Assembly (NCBI GenBank): GCA_017998755.1
Contig: JAGOCL010000064.1
Coordinates: forward strand, 1-9,932
Direction: 5' to 3'
DNA from: Spirochaetota bacterium
GTDB lineage: Bacteria > Spirochaetota > GWE2-31-10 > MWDO01
DNA length: 9,932 nucleotides
Below, in pieces: positions 1 to 6,885 of the stretch. The notes under the pieces are model-generated. The model did no database searches. It was not told where the DNA came from and saw only the letters and a list, made by a program, of their open reading frames with translations. How positions within the stretch are numbered: the first letter of the stretch is position 1; each line of letters starts with the position of its first letter. The position numbers and the translations under genes are program-made.

Positions 1-510
1 ATCGAAATAAGCAAGATCGCCGGGATTCACATTTAAGTCTTGATCGGCGGGAAACGGCCAAAACGGGCTATTAAAAGTAAAAATCAAATTGTTATTAAAA
101 AAAGAGTCTAAGGAAGTATCAAGCCCGCCTTGACTTAAAAGCTCGTCGGTTCCCGGAAAATTCAACTCAAAATTTACTATATAGTCCCCTTCTTTCAAAC
201 CAAAATTGTTATAATCGGGATAATAATATTTTCCGCCGGGACTAATCTCCTCAATATCCACTCTATCGAACGATGCGTCCTCCATTCTTAACAGCTCTTT
301 ACCTAACTCCGATTCCGGATCGAGAAGTTCGCCTAGATTTACCGATTTTTCTAGAACCGGTATATCAAATTTCAGATCCCACTTCGGAAAGTTGATACTG
401 CCGGGATTTTTAGTAATATTCAGTAAAGTTTCAATACTGCAACTTACGGTATAAATAAGCGCAAATAAAACCGTAAATGCAGTAATTAAATACATTCTCT
501 TTATTTTCAT
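1..510 (-). CDS. Putative lipoprotein, 3' end cut by window edge
   Basis: I translated this frame by hand from an ATG at 508-510; it stays open for 170 codons to the window edge. The product begins with a basic stretch (MKIKR), then a hydrophobic segment (about residues 7-22) ending TVSC, with Cys24 as the likely lipidated residue. The lipobox is relaxed (T-V-S-C rather than L-A-G-C), as is common in spirochaetes. The mature part is rich in Asp, Asn, Pro and aromatic residues, has no recognisable domain, and is probably an envelope-anchored beta-rich protein. The purine-rich stretch GGAAAATAAAG precedes the ATG. A second ATG at codon 6 is possible but would remove the charged n-region. It is separated from the permease gene upstream by 176 bp with its own promoter. 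Function is unknown; confidence is high for the gene and moderate for lipidation. Confidence 0.8.
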   Translation of the reverse strand, partial: MKIKRMYLITAFTVLFALIYTVSCSIETLLNITKNPGSINFPKWDLKFDIPVLEKSVNLGELLDPESELGKELLRMEDASFDRVDIEEISPGGKYYYPDYNNFGLKEGDYIVNFELNFPGTDELLSQGGLDTSLDSFFNNNLIFTFNSPFWPFPADQDLNVNPGDLAYFD

Positions 511-589
511 CTTTATTTTCCGTTATACCTAATTCTGAACAATCTGTTAGTAAATACTTCAAATTCTTTACAAAACAGCTACGCTATAT

Positions 590-618
590 ATTATATCAAT
601 TATTTTCAAAAAAACCAA
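590..618 (-). promoter_or_regulatory. Extended -10 promoter for the lipoprotein gene
   Basis: On the minus strand a TATAAT (590-595) is preceded by TGA, giving an extended -10. A weak -35, TTGGTT (613-618), lies exactly 17 bp away. Transcription would start near 583, giving a leader of about 70 nt before the ATG at 510. This is a match to the bacterial consensus only. Confidence 0.45.
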
Positions 619-686
619 ACTTACGCATTTATATTATCGAATTTTAACGACGAAAAGAAGAATATTGATTGAGAAATTTAAACAAT

Positions 687-1733
687 TTATTCTATTTTTG
701 AATAGGACTTCGGATCAATCGCCTCTCTGGTCCCTTCCCCTACAAACGCCGTCAAGAGCAGAGCTATAAAAAGAGCGACAAACGGATATACCGAAAGCCA
801 ATAGCAAGAGAGATATTCCGTCCCCTGTTTTATCAGTTCGCCCCAACTCGGAGTAGGCGCCGGAAGTCCAAATCCCAGATAATCTAGCGACGATAACGCC
901 GATATACCGCCGATTAGCGAAAACGGAGCAAACGTAACGATCGGCGTTAGCGCGTTTGGAAGCATCTCAGAAAAAAGTATCGTTAAAGGATTCATACCAA
1001 TCGCCCGCGCCGCTTCGACGTACTGAAATTGTTTTAACTTCAAGAATTCCGATCGGATATAATACGACAAACCTATCCAATTAAATATTCCCATTACGAT
1101 AATAAGCGTCGTAAGTCCTTTACCCAAAATAGCTCCTAACAAAATAACGATGTACAAAAAAGGAAGCGACGATAATATCTCGATAAGTCTCTGCGAAGTA
1201 ATATCAAATACCCCGCCCAGATAACCTTGAAGGGCTCCGATAAAAACTCCCATGACGATCTCGAGTATCAGTAATATTATAGAAAATGTCATAGAAACTC
1301 TAAATCCGTATAGGAGACGTACAAAAACGTCCCGCCCCCGATCGTCCGTCCCCAAAATATGCTGAGAATCGGGCGGGGTTGGCGGAAATCCTTCCAGTTC
1401 CTCAAGATTGGAAGAATAGGGGCTGTATGGTATCGGCGGAAATATCATAAAATTCTTTGGGTTCTGCGTAAATCGATCGGTTTTGGCTATTTCTTTGTAC
1501 TGAGCTTCGGTCTTATATTTTCCGCCGAACTCAATATCCGAATAGAACTTAAAGGCGGCCAAGAAATAGTATTTGCCTTCGTATCTGATAACGATAGGTT
1601 TATCGTTGGCTATAAATTCGCTGAAAAGAGAGATAAAATATACGGAGAAAAGAATAATTAACGATATCCAAGCCCGTTTTATTTTTAAAAAACTCTCTAT
1701 TCTCCGTTTAGTAATCGGCGATATTTTAATCAT
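687..1733 (-). CDS. yejE: YejE-type ABC transporter inner-membrane permease
   Basis: This is the inner-membrane permease of the YejABEF (microcin C/oligopeptide) importer family. The 348-residue product follows E. coli YejE closely in layout. It has TM1 at about 22-42, followed by SEFIANDKPI, a long periplasmic insert with the FGG segment (residues 69-71), and the LGTDDRGRDVF motif (about 127-137). A MetI-type membrane domain follows, with the EAA loop that contacts the ATPase at about 239-260 (EAARAIG...LPNAL). The C-terminal GEGTREAIDP resembles the family end. I chose ATG 1733, because AAAGG lies 9 nt upstream; a TTG at 1739 in the same frame is only 3 nt from that site. It lies just downstream of the epimerase gene, apparently in the same transcript. 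No yejA, yejB or yejF partner is in the window, which is unusual. Confidence 0.88.
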   Translation of the reverse strand: MIKISPITKRRIESFLKIKRAWISLIILFSVYFISLFSEFIANDKPIVIRYEGKYYFLAAFKFYSDIEFGGKYKTEAQYKEIAKTDRFTQNPKNFMIFPPIPYSPYSSNLEELEGFPPTPPDSQHILGTDDRGRDVFVRLLYGFRVSMTFSIILLILEIVMGVFIGALQGYLGGVFDITSQRLIEILSSLPFLYIVILLGAILGKGLTTLIIVMGIFNWIGLSYYIRSEFLKLKQFQYVEAARAIGMNPLTILFSEMLPNALTPIVTFAPFSLIGGISALSSLDYLGFGLPAPTPSWGELIKQGTEYLSCYWLSVYPFVALFIALLLTAFVGEGTREAIDPKSYSKIE

Positions 1734-1766
1734 AAACAAAAACCTTTTTAGAAGTTCGTTATTTTG

Positions 1767-2807
1767 TTAAAAGAATAATTTTGCTATTTTTAATACGCCC
1801 TGTTTCCACGGAACGCGATGCGTCTCGCCCGAGCTGTTTTTAAATTTATCCAAATTTTCAATATACCATTTATAATTCCTCAAAAGAGCGTCTTTATTGG
1901 AATATTTAGGACTCCATCCAAGTAATTTCTCGGCTTTTTCAATAGAAACAAACGAATCCTTCGACGCCGTTTCATATACCCACTTGTACAGAGGAGACAA
2001 TTTCAGAGCTTCTAAAATACGAAGCGTAATTATAAGAGGCTCCGCGGGAAATCCCTTAATTTTTTTACCTTTTCCTACATAATCCAGAACAGCCTGGTAA
2101 TCCTCTTTCATAGTAGTAAATTCTTTGGCCCCAATATTGAAAGTATCGTTAACCGTCGCGCTAGGTCCGGTCATACAAAGATATATCGCAGAGCAAAGAT
2201 CCTCGACGTCCAAAAGTTGATATCTGTTTGCGCCGGAGCCGATCATCGGAAATCCTCTACCGTCTTTTGCCCAATCGTAAAATATTGCGAATACCCCCAA
2301 CCTCTCAGGTCCGATAAATGATTTGGGTCTGATTATAGGAACGCATAGCCCTTTTTCCCTGAATTTCTCGCACTCTTTTTCGGCCAGAATTTTCGCTTCG
2401 CCGTAAGGTCCGACGCCGTCGAGCTTATCTGTTTCATAAAGCGGATGATGATCCGGTATCCCGTAAACCGCCGTCGATGAAATATGAACAAATCTGCTTA
2501 TGTTATTTTTAAAGCCGGATTCCAACAGCAACCTTGTTCCGTTTATATCCGTCGAGAAGATATCCTCTTTTTTATATAACGGCAAAGCCGCCGCGGTATG
2601 AACAATAACGTCCATCCCTCTGACAGAATTTTCAACTACGTCGATATCCCTTATATCTCCGGCGACAACTTCGACGCTATCTTTCTCCGGATAATCAAAA
2701 GGTAGCAAATCCAACGATCTAACCTTATAATCCTTTTTCAGAAGGTATCTGATAAGATTGATTCCAAGAAATCCCGAACCGCCCGTAACCAAAACGTTTA
2801 TAGCCAT
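1767..2807 (-). CDS. NAD-dependent epimerase/dehydratase (extended SDR)
   Basis: This is a cytoplasmic NAD(P)-dependent oxidoreductase or epimerase, probably acting on a nucleotide sugar or another small hydroxy compound; the substrate cannot be read from the sequence. The 346-residue product has the Rossmann glycine motif TGGSGFLG at 8-15, the acidic D51-I-R after strand 3, the SSTAVYG active-site serine region at 110-116, and the catalytic Y135-x-x-x-K139 (YGEAK). Those are the normal signatures of the extended SDR family. The C-terminal substrate-binding part (about 170-346) includes a short basic tail. An AGAGGCGA ribosome site sits a few bases before the ATG. The TPR gene ends 16 bp upstream and the permease gene follows closely, so the three are probably co-transcribed. 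The family also includes 3-beta-hydroxysteroid-dehydrogenase-like enzymes, so the sugar-epimerase label is a guess. Confidence 0.9.
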   Translation of the reverse strand: MAINVLVTGGSGFLGINLIRYLLKKDYKVRSLDLLPFDYPEKDSVEVVAGDIRDIDVVENSVRGMDVIVHTAAALPLYKKEDIFSTDINGTRLLLESGFKNNISRFVHISSTAVYGIPDHHPLYETDKLDGVGPYGEAKILAEKECEKFREKGLCVPIIRPKSFIGPERLGVFAIFYDWAKDGRGFPMIGSGANRYQLLDVEDLCSAIYLCMTGPSATVNDTFNIGAKEFTTMKEDYQAVLDYVGKGKKIKGFPAEPLIITLRILEALKLSPLYKWVYETASKDSFVSIEKAEKLLGWSPKYSNKDALLRNYKWYIENLDKFKNSSGETHRVPWKQGVLKIAKLFF

Positions 2808-2823
2808 TTACTCGCCTCTAAAA

Positions 2824-3399
2824 CTAAAAATAAAAGTCGCTTCTTTTTTTATAATTGTTATACCACGACCTGATTTTCTTTAAATAATAATAACTTTGAG
2901 GTAAATCGGAATTTCTTATAAAATCTAGAAGGAATCTGTCCAATTTACGTTCTTCGCTTATATCAAGAGAATCTAGCGCGTATCCAAGTTTTAATCTTTT
3001 AAACATACGCTTTATATCGCCGAGTTTCCACAATATCCGAGCCGATTTAACGACGAAGTCTACGTTATAACCGTCTTCTCTTAAAGCGGTTCTGTAAACA
3101 GCGTCGGCGTCTTCGTATTTTCCCAAGGAGTAGTACATCCCGCCCAATATATCCAAAATTTTCGGATTATTAAGAGACTCGGCGACAGACTCAAGCAAGG
3201 CCCTCTCCGCAAGATCAAACTCCTTCGTTTTAATATAATTCATTCCGATCAACATAAGGCATCTAGCTTTATAAGAATTATCCTGCCACATATCTGTAGT
3301 ATTTTTCAGTAATAAAAGCGAATCTTTATAATTTTCTTTGATATAAAGATCTTTCGCTTTAGAATAAAGCGACTTTAATAGAATTTGAAATTTTTCCAT
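2824..3399 (-). CDS. Small TPR-repeat protein
   Basis: This 191-residue protein is made mostly of tetratricopeptide repeats, helical hairpins that bind partner proteins. Repeats are visible at about residues 10-42, 45-78 (YIKTKEFDLAERALLES) and 79-112 (LGGMYYSLGKYEDADAVYRTAL), with a weaker fourth at about 113-145. The rest is a charged helical tail ending in aromatic residues. There is no signal peptide or membrane segment, so it is probably cytoplasmic. A very strong purine-rich ribosome site, GGGGAGGGGG, stands just before the ATG. It is the first gene of the TPR-epimerase-permease run and has its own consensus promoter. No specific function can be assigned. Confidence 0.85.
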   Translation of the reverse strand: MEKFQILLKSLYSKAKDLYIKENYKDSLLLLKNTTDMWQDNSYKARCLMLIGMNYIKTKEFDLAERALLESVAESLNNPKILDILGGMYYSLGKYEDADAVYRTALREDGYNVDFVVKSARILWKLGDIKRMFKRLKLGYALDSLDISEERKLDRFLLDFIRNSDLPQSYYYLKKIRSWYNNYKKRSDFYF

Positions 3400-3427
3400 A
3401 GCCCCCTCCCCTGTTTTCCCGATAAAA

Positions 3428-3456
3428 ATATTAACATCGAATAATTAATTTGTCAA
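3428..3456 (-). promoter_or_regulatory. Sigma-70 type promoter for the TPR-epimerase-yejE run
   Basis: On the minus strand TTGACA (3451-3456) and TAATAT (3428-3433) are separated by exactly 17 bp. The predicted start near 3421 gives a leader of about 22 nt that contains the strong ribosome site of the TPR gene. It is back to back with the promoter of the FdhD-like gene, so both share the 124-bp divergent spacer. Confidence 0.65.
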
Positions 3457-3486
3457 ATAAAAAAATTTAAAAAATTCTTTTGTCGC

Positions 3487-3515
3487 TTGACATAAATGTT
3501 TAGATAATATAATAA
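3487..3515 (+). promoter_or_regulatory. Promoter abutting the FdhD-like gene start
   Basis: A perfect TTGACA is at 3487-3492. The -10 is either TAATAA (3510-3515, 17-bp spacer) or the overlapping TATAAT (3508-3513, 15-bp spacer). Transcription would start at about 3520-3522, only a few bases before the ATG at 3524. No Shine-Dalgarno sequence is present between them. Confidence 0.6.
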
Positions 3516-3523
3516 CTGAAGCT

Positions 3524-4276
3524 ATGAACTATAAAGAGATGCAAGCTTTACAATACAAAAACGGCTCGACAAATCCTATCAACGAGAAACTTATAAAAGA
3601 AGAAATACTTAGTTTAAATATAAACGGAGCGCATATCGAGGATAGAACGACAATCGAAGAAGATATGGAACTGTTGGCGCTTGGTCGATATTTCGAACTT
3701 TTAAACGTCGAGCCGGAATTGATAGTTAACACACTGGAAATGTCTAAGAATAAAGCGAATATCGCTTCAAACACGCTCAATTTAAGCTCTATTCTCAATC
3801 AATCAAAAAACGACTCTAATATCGGCATAAATAGAGCTAACCGCCTTAAATACGGAGAAATAGTTTTGTCTCCCGAAACTATTTTCAAAATAAAAAATAA
3901 TTACGAGGAACAATCGGCTCTTTTCAGAGAAACCGCGGGGGTTCATAGCTCTTCGATTTTCGACGAATACGGTAAAAATCTCGGATTCTTCATAGACATT
4001 TCGCGACGCAATTGTTTGAGTAAAGCGACGGGGTATCTTATAAAAAATAAAGAACAAATAAAAGATAAAAAACTTTGTATAATGTTATCGAGCAGAGTAA
4101 ATTCCGAAATGATAAAAATGTTTGATAAACTCGGCGTATCTACGCTTATAACCAAAGCCGCCCCCTCTTACGATAGCGTTATCGAGTCAAAAAAAAGGAA
4201 TATTACGCTAGTCGGTTTTTTGAAAGAGGAAAGATTTACTATCTTTTGCGGAGAACAAAGAGTAATCATTCGATGA
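3524..4276 (+). CDS. Divergent FdhD-family protein lacking the sulfurtransferase CxxC
   Basis: FdhD proteins carry sulfur from a cysteine desulfurase to the molybdenum cofactor of formate dehydrogenase. The family match rests on ordered blocks: EEDMELLALGRYF (45-57, the 'dDLeeLAlGfl' region), ETAGVHSSSIFD (136-147, the GGxH region), IDISRRNCLSKATGYL (157-172, matching EDVGRHNAxDK), LSSRVNSEM (188-196) and ITLVGFLKEERFTIF (227-241). The length, 250 residues, is near normal. The region where the family has CGVCG reads SSILNQSK (88-95), so both sulfur-carrying cysteines are absent; the conserved G-R-H is S-R-R. The frame is intact, so it is a diverged gene rather than an obvious pseudogene. No formate dehydrogenase is nearby. 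ATG 3524 is taken as the start; ATG 3539 is possible. It may have lost sulfur transfer and do something else. Confidence 0.72.
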   Translation: MNYKEMQALQYKNGSTNPINEKLIKEEILSLNINGAHIEDRTTIEEDMELLALGRYFELLNVEPELIVNTLEMSKNKANIASNTLNLSSILNQSKNDSNIGINRANRLKYGEIVLSPETIFKIKNNYEEQSALFRETAGVHSSSIFDEYGKNLGFFIDISRRNCLSKATGYLIKNKEQIKDKKLCIMLSSRVNSEMIKMFDKLGVSTLITKAAPSYDSVIESKKRNITLVGFLKEERFTIFCGEQRVIIR

Positions 4277-5348
4277 AACCGGATCCTACTACTACGTCGC
4301 CGTTGTAAATAACGGCGAACTGACCGGGGGTTATCGCTTTCTGCGGATGATCAAAATGAATTCTTATTGTCTCGTTTTCTTGAGGATATATCGTTGCGTC
4401 GGATTCTATATGTCTGTATCTTATCCTGACTTTTGCCTTTATCGGCTCTTTTAAACTCTCTATGGAAATCCAATTTAGATCTCTTACAGTCATATTATCC
4501 TGAAAAAGTCCGTTTTCATAATCTACCGTTACTTCGTTTGTATCTTTGCCGAGTTTTACGACATAAAGAGGAGCGTTAGACGAAACGCCGAGACCTCTTC
4601 TCTGACCGATGGTGAAGTTGATAATCCCGTCGTGAGTTCCAAGTATATTCCCATTGGTATCGACAATATTTCCCCGTTTAGAGTCGCAATTGATAAGATC
4701 CTTATAATCTCCCGAATAAAAATCTTGACTCTCCGGTTTGTCCTTTGTAAAAAGCCCTATAGCGCGAGCCCTCTCTCTTACCTCCGCCTTAGTATAGCCG
4801 CCGAGAGGCAATAATATCTGCGACAATTGCTTTTGAGAAAGATAAGCGAGAAAATAGGACTGATCTTTCTCGATAAAATGCGCTTTTTTCAGAAGATACC
4901 TTCCAAGTTTATCGTCGTATTCTATACGAGCGTAATGTCCCGTAGCAAAATAATCAAACTCAATCCCCAACTTTTGCGCTTCTTCAAGCATAATCCCAAA
5001 TTTAACCGTTTGGTTACACTTTATGCAAGGATTGGGGGTTCTTCCCGCTATATACTCGTCTTGAAAATATTTAAGAATATTATTTTGAAAATATTCGGTT
5101 AAATCAACTAAATAAAAAGGGATATCGTAATGTTTCGCGACTTTCGCGGCGTCTTTCGCCCCCCTCGTCCCGTCTCCGCCAAAACAACTCGACTTCCCAC
5201 CGTCGATTTTAATGAGATCGGGGTATCTTTTTTCGTCGTAAATCTTCATATTCACGGCGGTAAGATCATAACCGCTATTTATAAGAATATCCGCCGCTAC
5301 AGAAGAGTCTACGCCTCCGCTAAGCCCGATTAATACTTTTTTTTTCAT
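4266..5348 (-). CDS. mnmA: tRNA 2-thiouridine(34) synthase MnmA, variant active site
   Basis: MnmA activates U34 of Lys, Glu and Gln tRNAs with ATP and inserts sulfur to make 2-thiouridine. The 360-residue product has the ATP PP-loop SGGVDSS (10-16), the catalytic/nucleophile motif NPCIKCN with Cys108 and Cys111, the TGHYAR motif (136-141), KDQSYFL (161-167) and the C-terminal GQRRGLG and beta-barrel tRNA-binding part. The second catalytic cysteine, which E. coli MnmA has in GICFIG (Cys199), is missing: the aligned segment reads SQDFYSGDY (207-215). Other cysteines are Cys55, in the SCFGGDG loop, and Cys221. ATG 5348 is preferred because AGAGGA lies just before it; an in-frame ATG at 5390 falls inside the likely promoter. 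The last 11 bp overlap the convergent FdhD-like gene. Confidence 0.92.
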   Translation of the reverse strand: MKKKVLIGLSGGVDSSVAADILINSGYDLTAVNMKIYDEKRYPDLIKIDGGKSSCFGGDGTRGAKDAAKVAKHYDIPFYLVDLTEYFQNNILKYFQDEYIAGRTPNPCIKCNQTVKFGIMLEEAQKLGIEFDYFATGHYARIEYDDKLGRYLLKKAHFIEKDQSYFLAYLSQKQLSQILLPLGGYTKAEVRERARAIGLFTKDKPESQDFYSGDYKDLINCDSKRGNIVDTNGNILGTHDGIINFTIGQRRGLGVSSNAPLYVVKLGKDTNEVTVDYENGLFQDNMTVRDLNWISIESLKEPIKAKVRIRYRHIESDATIYPQENETIRIHFDHPQKAITPGQFAVIYNGDVVVGSGFIE

Positions 5349-5380
5349 ATTTTCCTCTATATAACAAATAAAATTATCCG

Positions 5381-5409
5381 AACATAACATTTATAACTAT
5401 ATTTTTCAA
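5381..5409 (-). promoter_or_regulatory. Likely mnmA promoter
   Basis: On the minus strand TTGAAA (5404-5409) and TATGTT (5381-5386) are spaced by 17 bp. The start would be near 5374, leaving a short leader of about 27 nt with the AGAGGA ribosome site. The -10 is imperfect, so this is only a fair match. Confidence 0.4.
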
Positions 5410-5820
5410 GATATTGATTATTAGAAGTTATAGAATTCTTTATTGCTTGAAAAGCCTTTAAAATATTTGTTGACACATATGTTTTATTCCCCCACTCGCC
5501 TTAACGAGTAGATTATAAAAAATATTCCAAAATTTTTAAGATTTTGTAAACCATTTTCACTATTTATTTGTTTTATATATTTTATATAATGGTGTTTTAA
5601 AATATGGAGTAGATAGTTTTATATCAGCCCTTGGGAAAAACTTAAATCTTGAAAAAATTAAAATTGATTTTGAATATTCTATGACACATTTGTTAGATAT
5701 TATTGTTAAAAAGCGCTACTTATACGCCTTTATTATCAAGAATTTATTTGCCTTTTTGTTATAATTTTTTTAAAACGATAATATTTCCAATACTACAAAA
5801 AATTATGATATTTCATATTT
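5410..5820. other. AT-rich gene-free stretch with possible coding remnant and a repeated 13-mer
   Basis: No intact gene is visible between mnmA and cysK. On the plus strand a frame is open from 5540 to a TAA near 5764, reading for example NGVLKYGVDSFISALGKN and LEKIKIDFEYSMTHLLDII, but it has no ATG near its beginning and no ribosome site. It could be the remains of a lost gene or chance in AT-rich DNA. The 13-mer TGACACATATGTT (5471-5483) recurs as TGACACATTTGTT (5682-5694), 211 bp away. A weak 5-bp hairpin, ACTCG/CGAGT, is at 5494-5509. I recognise no riboswitch, RNA gene or insertion-sequence end. Confidence 0.4.
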
Positions 5821-5852
5821 AACTCATTGATTTTTATTCTTTTAAATATTAC

Positions 5853-5858
5853 TATAAT
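5853..5858 (+). promoter_or_regulatory. Possible -10 box of the cysK-thiF transcript
   Basis: TATAAT lies 49 bp before the cysK start codon. The best upstream -35 candidate, TTGATT (5827-5832), is 20 bp away, which is longer than normal, so only the -10 is proposed. Confidence 0.35.
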
Positions 5859-5907
5859 TTAAGCGAATCGTTATACGAGACGTAATATTTACACGAGGAT
5901 AAAAACA

Positions 5908-6831
5908 ATGAAAGTAGCTAAAAATATAACTGAATTAATTGGCAAAACGCCGTTAGTTCAAATCAACAAATTAAATTCCGGTTATTCGTCAAAAATCTAC
6001 GCCAAGCTCGAAATGTTTAATCCGCTATCAAGCGTAAAAGACAGAATAGGACTCGCTATGATTGAAAACGCTGAGAAAGAAAGATTAATTGATAAAAATA
6101 CCGTAATAATCGAGCCGACTAGCGGCAATACGGGGATAGCGCTCGCCTATATTTGCGCCATAAAGGGCTACAAATTAATTTTGACTATGCCGGATACGAT
6201 GAGCGTCGAAAGGCGTAAACTACTGAAAGTATTTGGAGCGGAGCTTGTCTTAACGGAAGGCGCTAAAGGGATGAACGGAGCGATCGCTAAAGCGGAAGAA
6301 TTAACGCAAAGTATTCCGAATTCTTTTATTCCTCAACAGTTTAAAAATCCCGCCAATCCCGAGATACATAGAAAAACCACGGCGATTGAGATTTGGGAGG
6401 ATACGGACGGCTCGGTTGATATATTTGTAGCGGGAGTCGGAACAGGCGGAACGATAACCGGCGTAGCCGAAATATTAAAGAAAAAAAAATCGTCTGTAAA
6501 AATCGTCGCTGTAGAACCGGCAAGCTCGCCGGTATTGTCGGGAGGAAATCCCGGTCCTCACAAGTTGCAAGGAATCGGAGCCGGTTTTGTTCCCGATACG
6601 CTAAATACAAAAATATACGACGAAATAATAAAGGTTGAAAATGAAGATGCCGGTAAAATTTCTCGTCTTCTTGCTAAAGAAGAGGGAATTCTTGTCGGAA
6701 TATCGAGCGGAGCGGCTATGCGGGCGGCGCTTGAGGTAGCGCAAAGGGAAGAGAACAAAGGAAAAACAATTGTGGTTTTATTACCGGATACCGGAGAAAG
6801 ATATCTATCTACTTGGCTATTTGAAGAATAA
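5908..6831 (+). CDS. cysK: Cysteine synthase A (O-acetylserine sulfhydrylase)
   Basis: This PLP enzyme makes L-cysteine from O-acetylserine and sulfide in the cytoplasm. The 307-residue product has the full set of signatures: TPLV (14-17), the PLP lysine Lys44 in NPLSSVKDRIG, the substrate loop TSGNTG (71-76), the PLP phosphate loop GVGTGGT (176-182), the QGIGAGF segment (221-227) and GISSGAA (264-270), ending with LPDTGERYLST. Length and order are typical of CysK. GAGGAT at 5895-5900 is a well-placed ribosome site for ATG 5908. A ThiF-like gene follows after 54 bp on the same strand and is probably co-transcribed. No serine acetyltransferase gene (cysE) is in the window. CysM-like or other beta-replacement activity cannot be excluded, but the motifs fit CysK best. 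Confidence 0.95.
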   Translation: MKVAKNITELIGKTPLVQINKLNSGYSSKIYAKLEMFNPLSSVKDRIGLAMIENAEKERLIDKNTVIIEPTSGNTGIALAYICAIKGYKLILTMPDTMSVERRKLLKVFGAELVLTEGAKGMNGAIAKAEELTQSIPNSFIPQQFKNPANPEIHRKTTAIEIWEDTDGSVDIFVAGVGTGGTITGVAEILKKKKSSVKIVAVEPASSPVLSGGNPGPHKLQGIGAGFVPDTLNTKIYDEIIKVENEDAGKISRLLAKEEGILVGISSGAAMRAALEVAQREENKGKTIVVLLPDTGERYLSTWLFEE

Positions 6832-6885
6832 ATTTATTGGTTTTAATATAGAGTTTTATACTAAATATTTAGGATCTTTTATATT

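Noticed and set aside
1359..1661. 100-codon open frame on the plus strand inside yejE
   Set aside because: It is antisense to a well-conserved permease gene, has no recognisable domain, and is explained by the codon pattern of that gene.
1734..1739. TTG start for the YejE permease
   Set aside because: It would lie only 3 nt from AAAGG; ATG 1733 has a 9-nt spacing and matches the family N-terminus.
5349..5390. Upstream ATG adding 14 residues to MnmA
   Set aside because: It overlaps the likely -10 box, lacks a ribosome site, and the family starts directly with a short Lys-rich stretch before the PP-loop; ATG 5348 has AGAGGA.
5470..5475. TTGACA as a -35 box upstream of cysK
   Set aside because: The bases 16-18 bp downstream (around CACTCG) do not resemble a -10 box, and it lies more than 400 bp from the gene.
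5494..5509. Hairpin ACTCG/CGAGT in the mnmA-cysK gap
   Set aside because: Five base pairs without a T-run or partner motif; too weak to call a terminator or RNA element.
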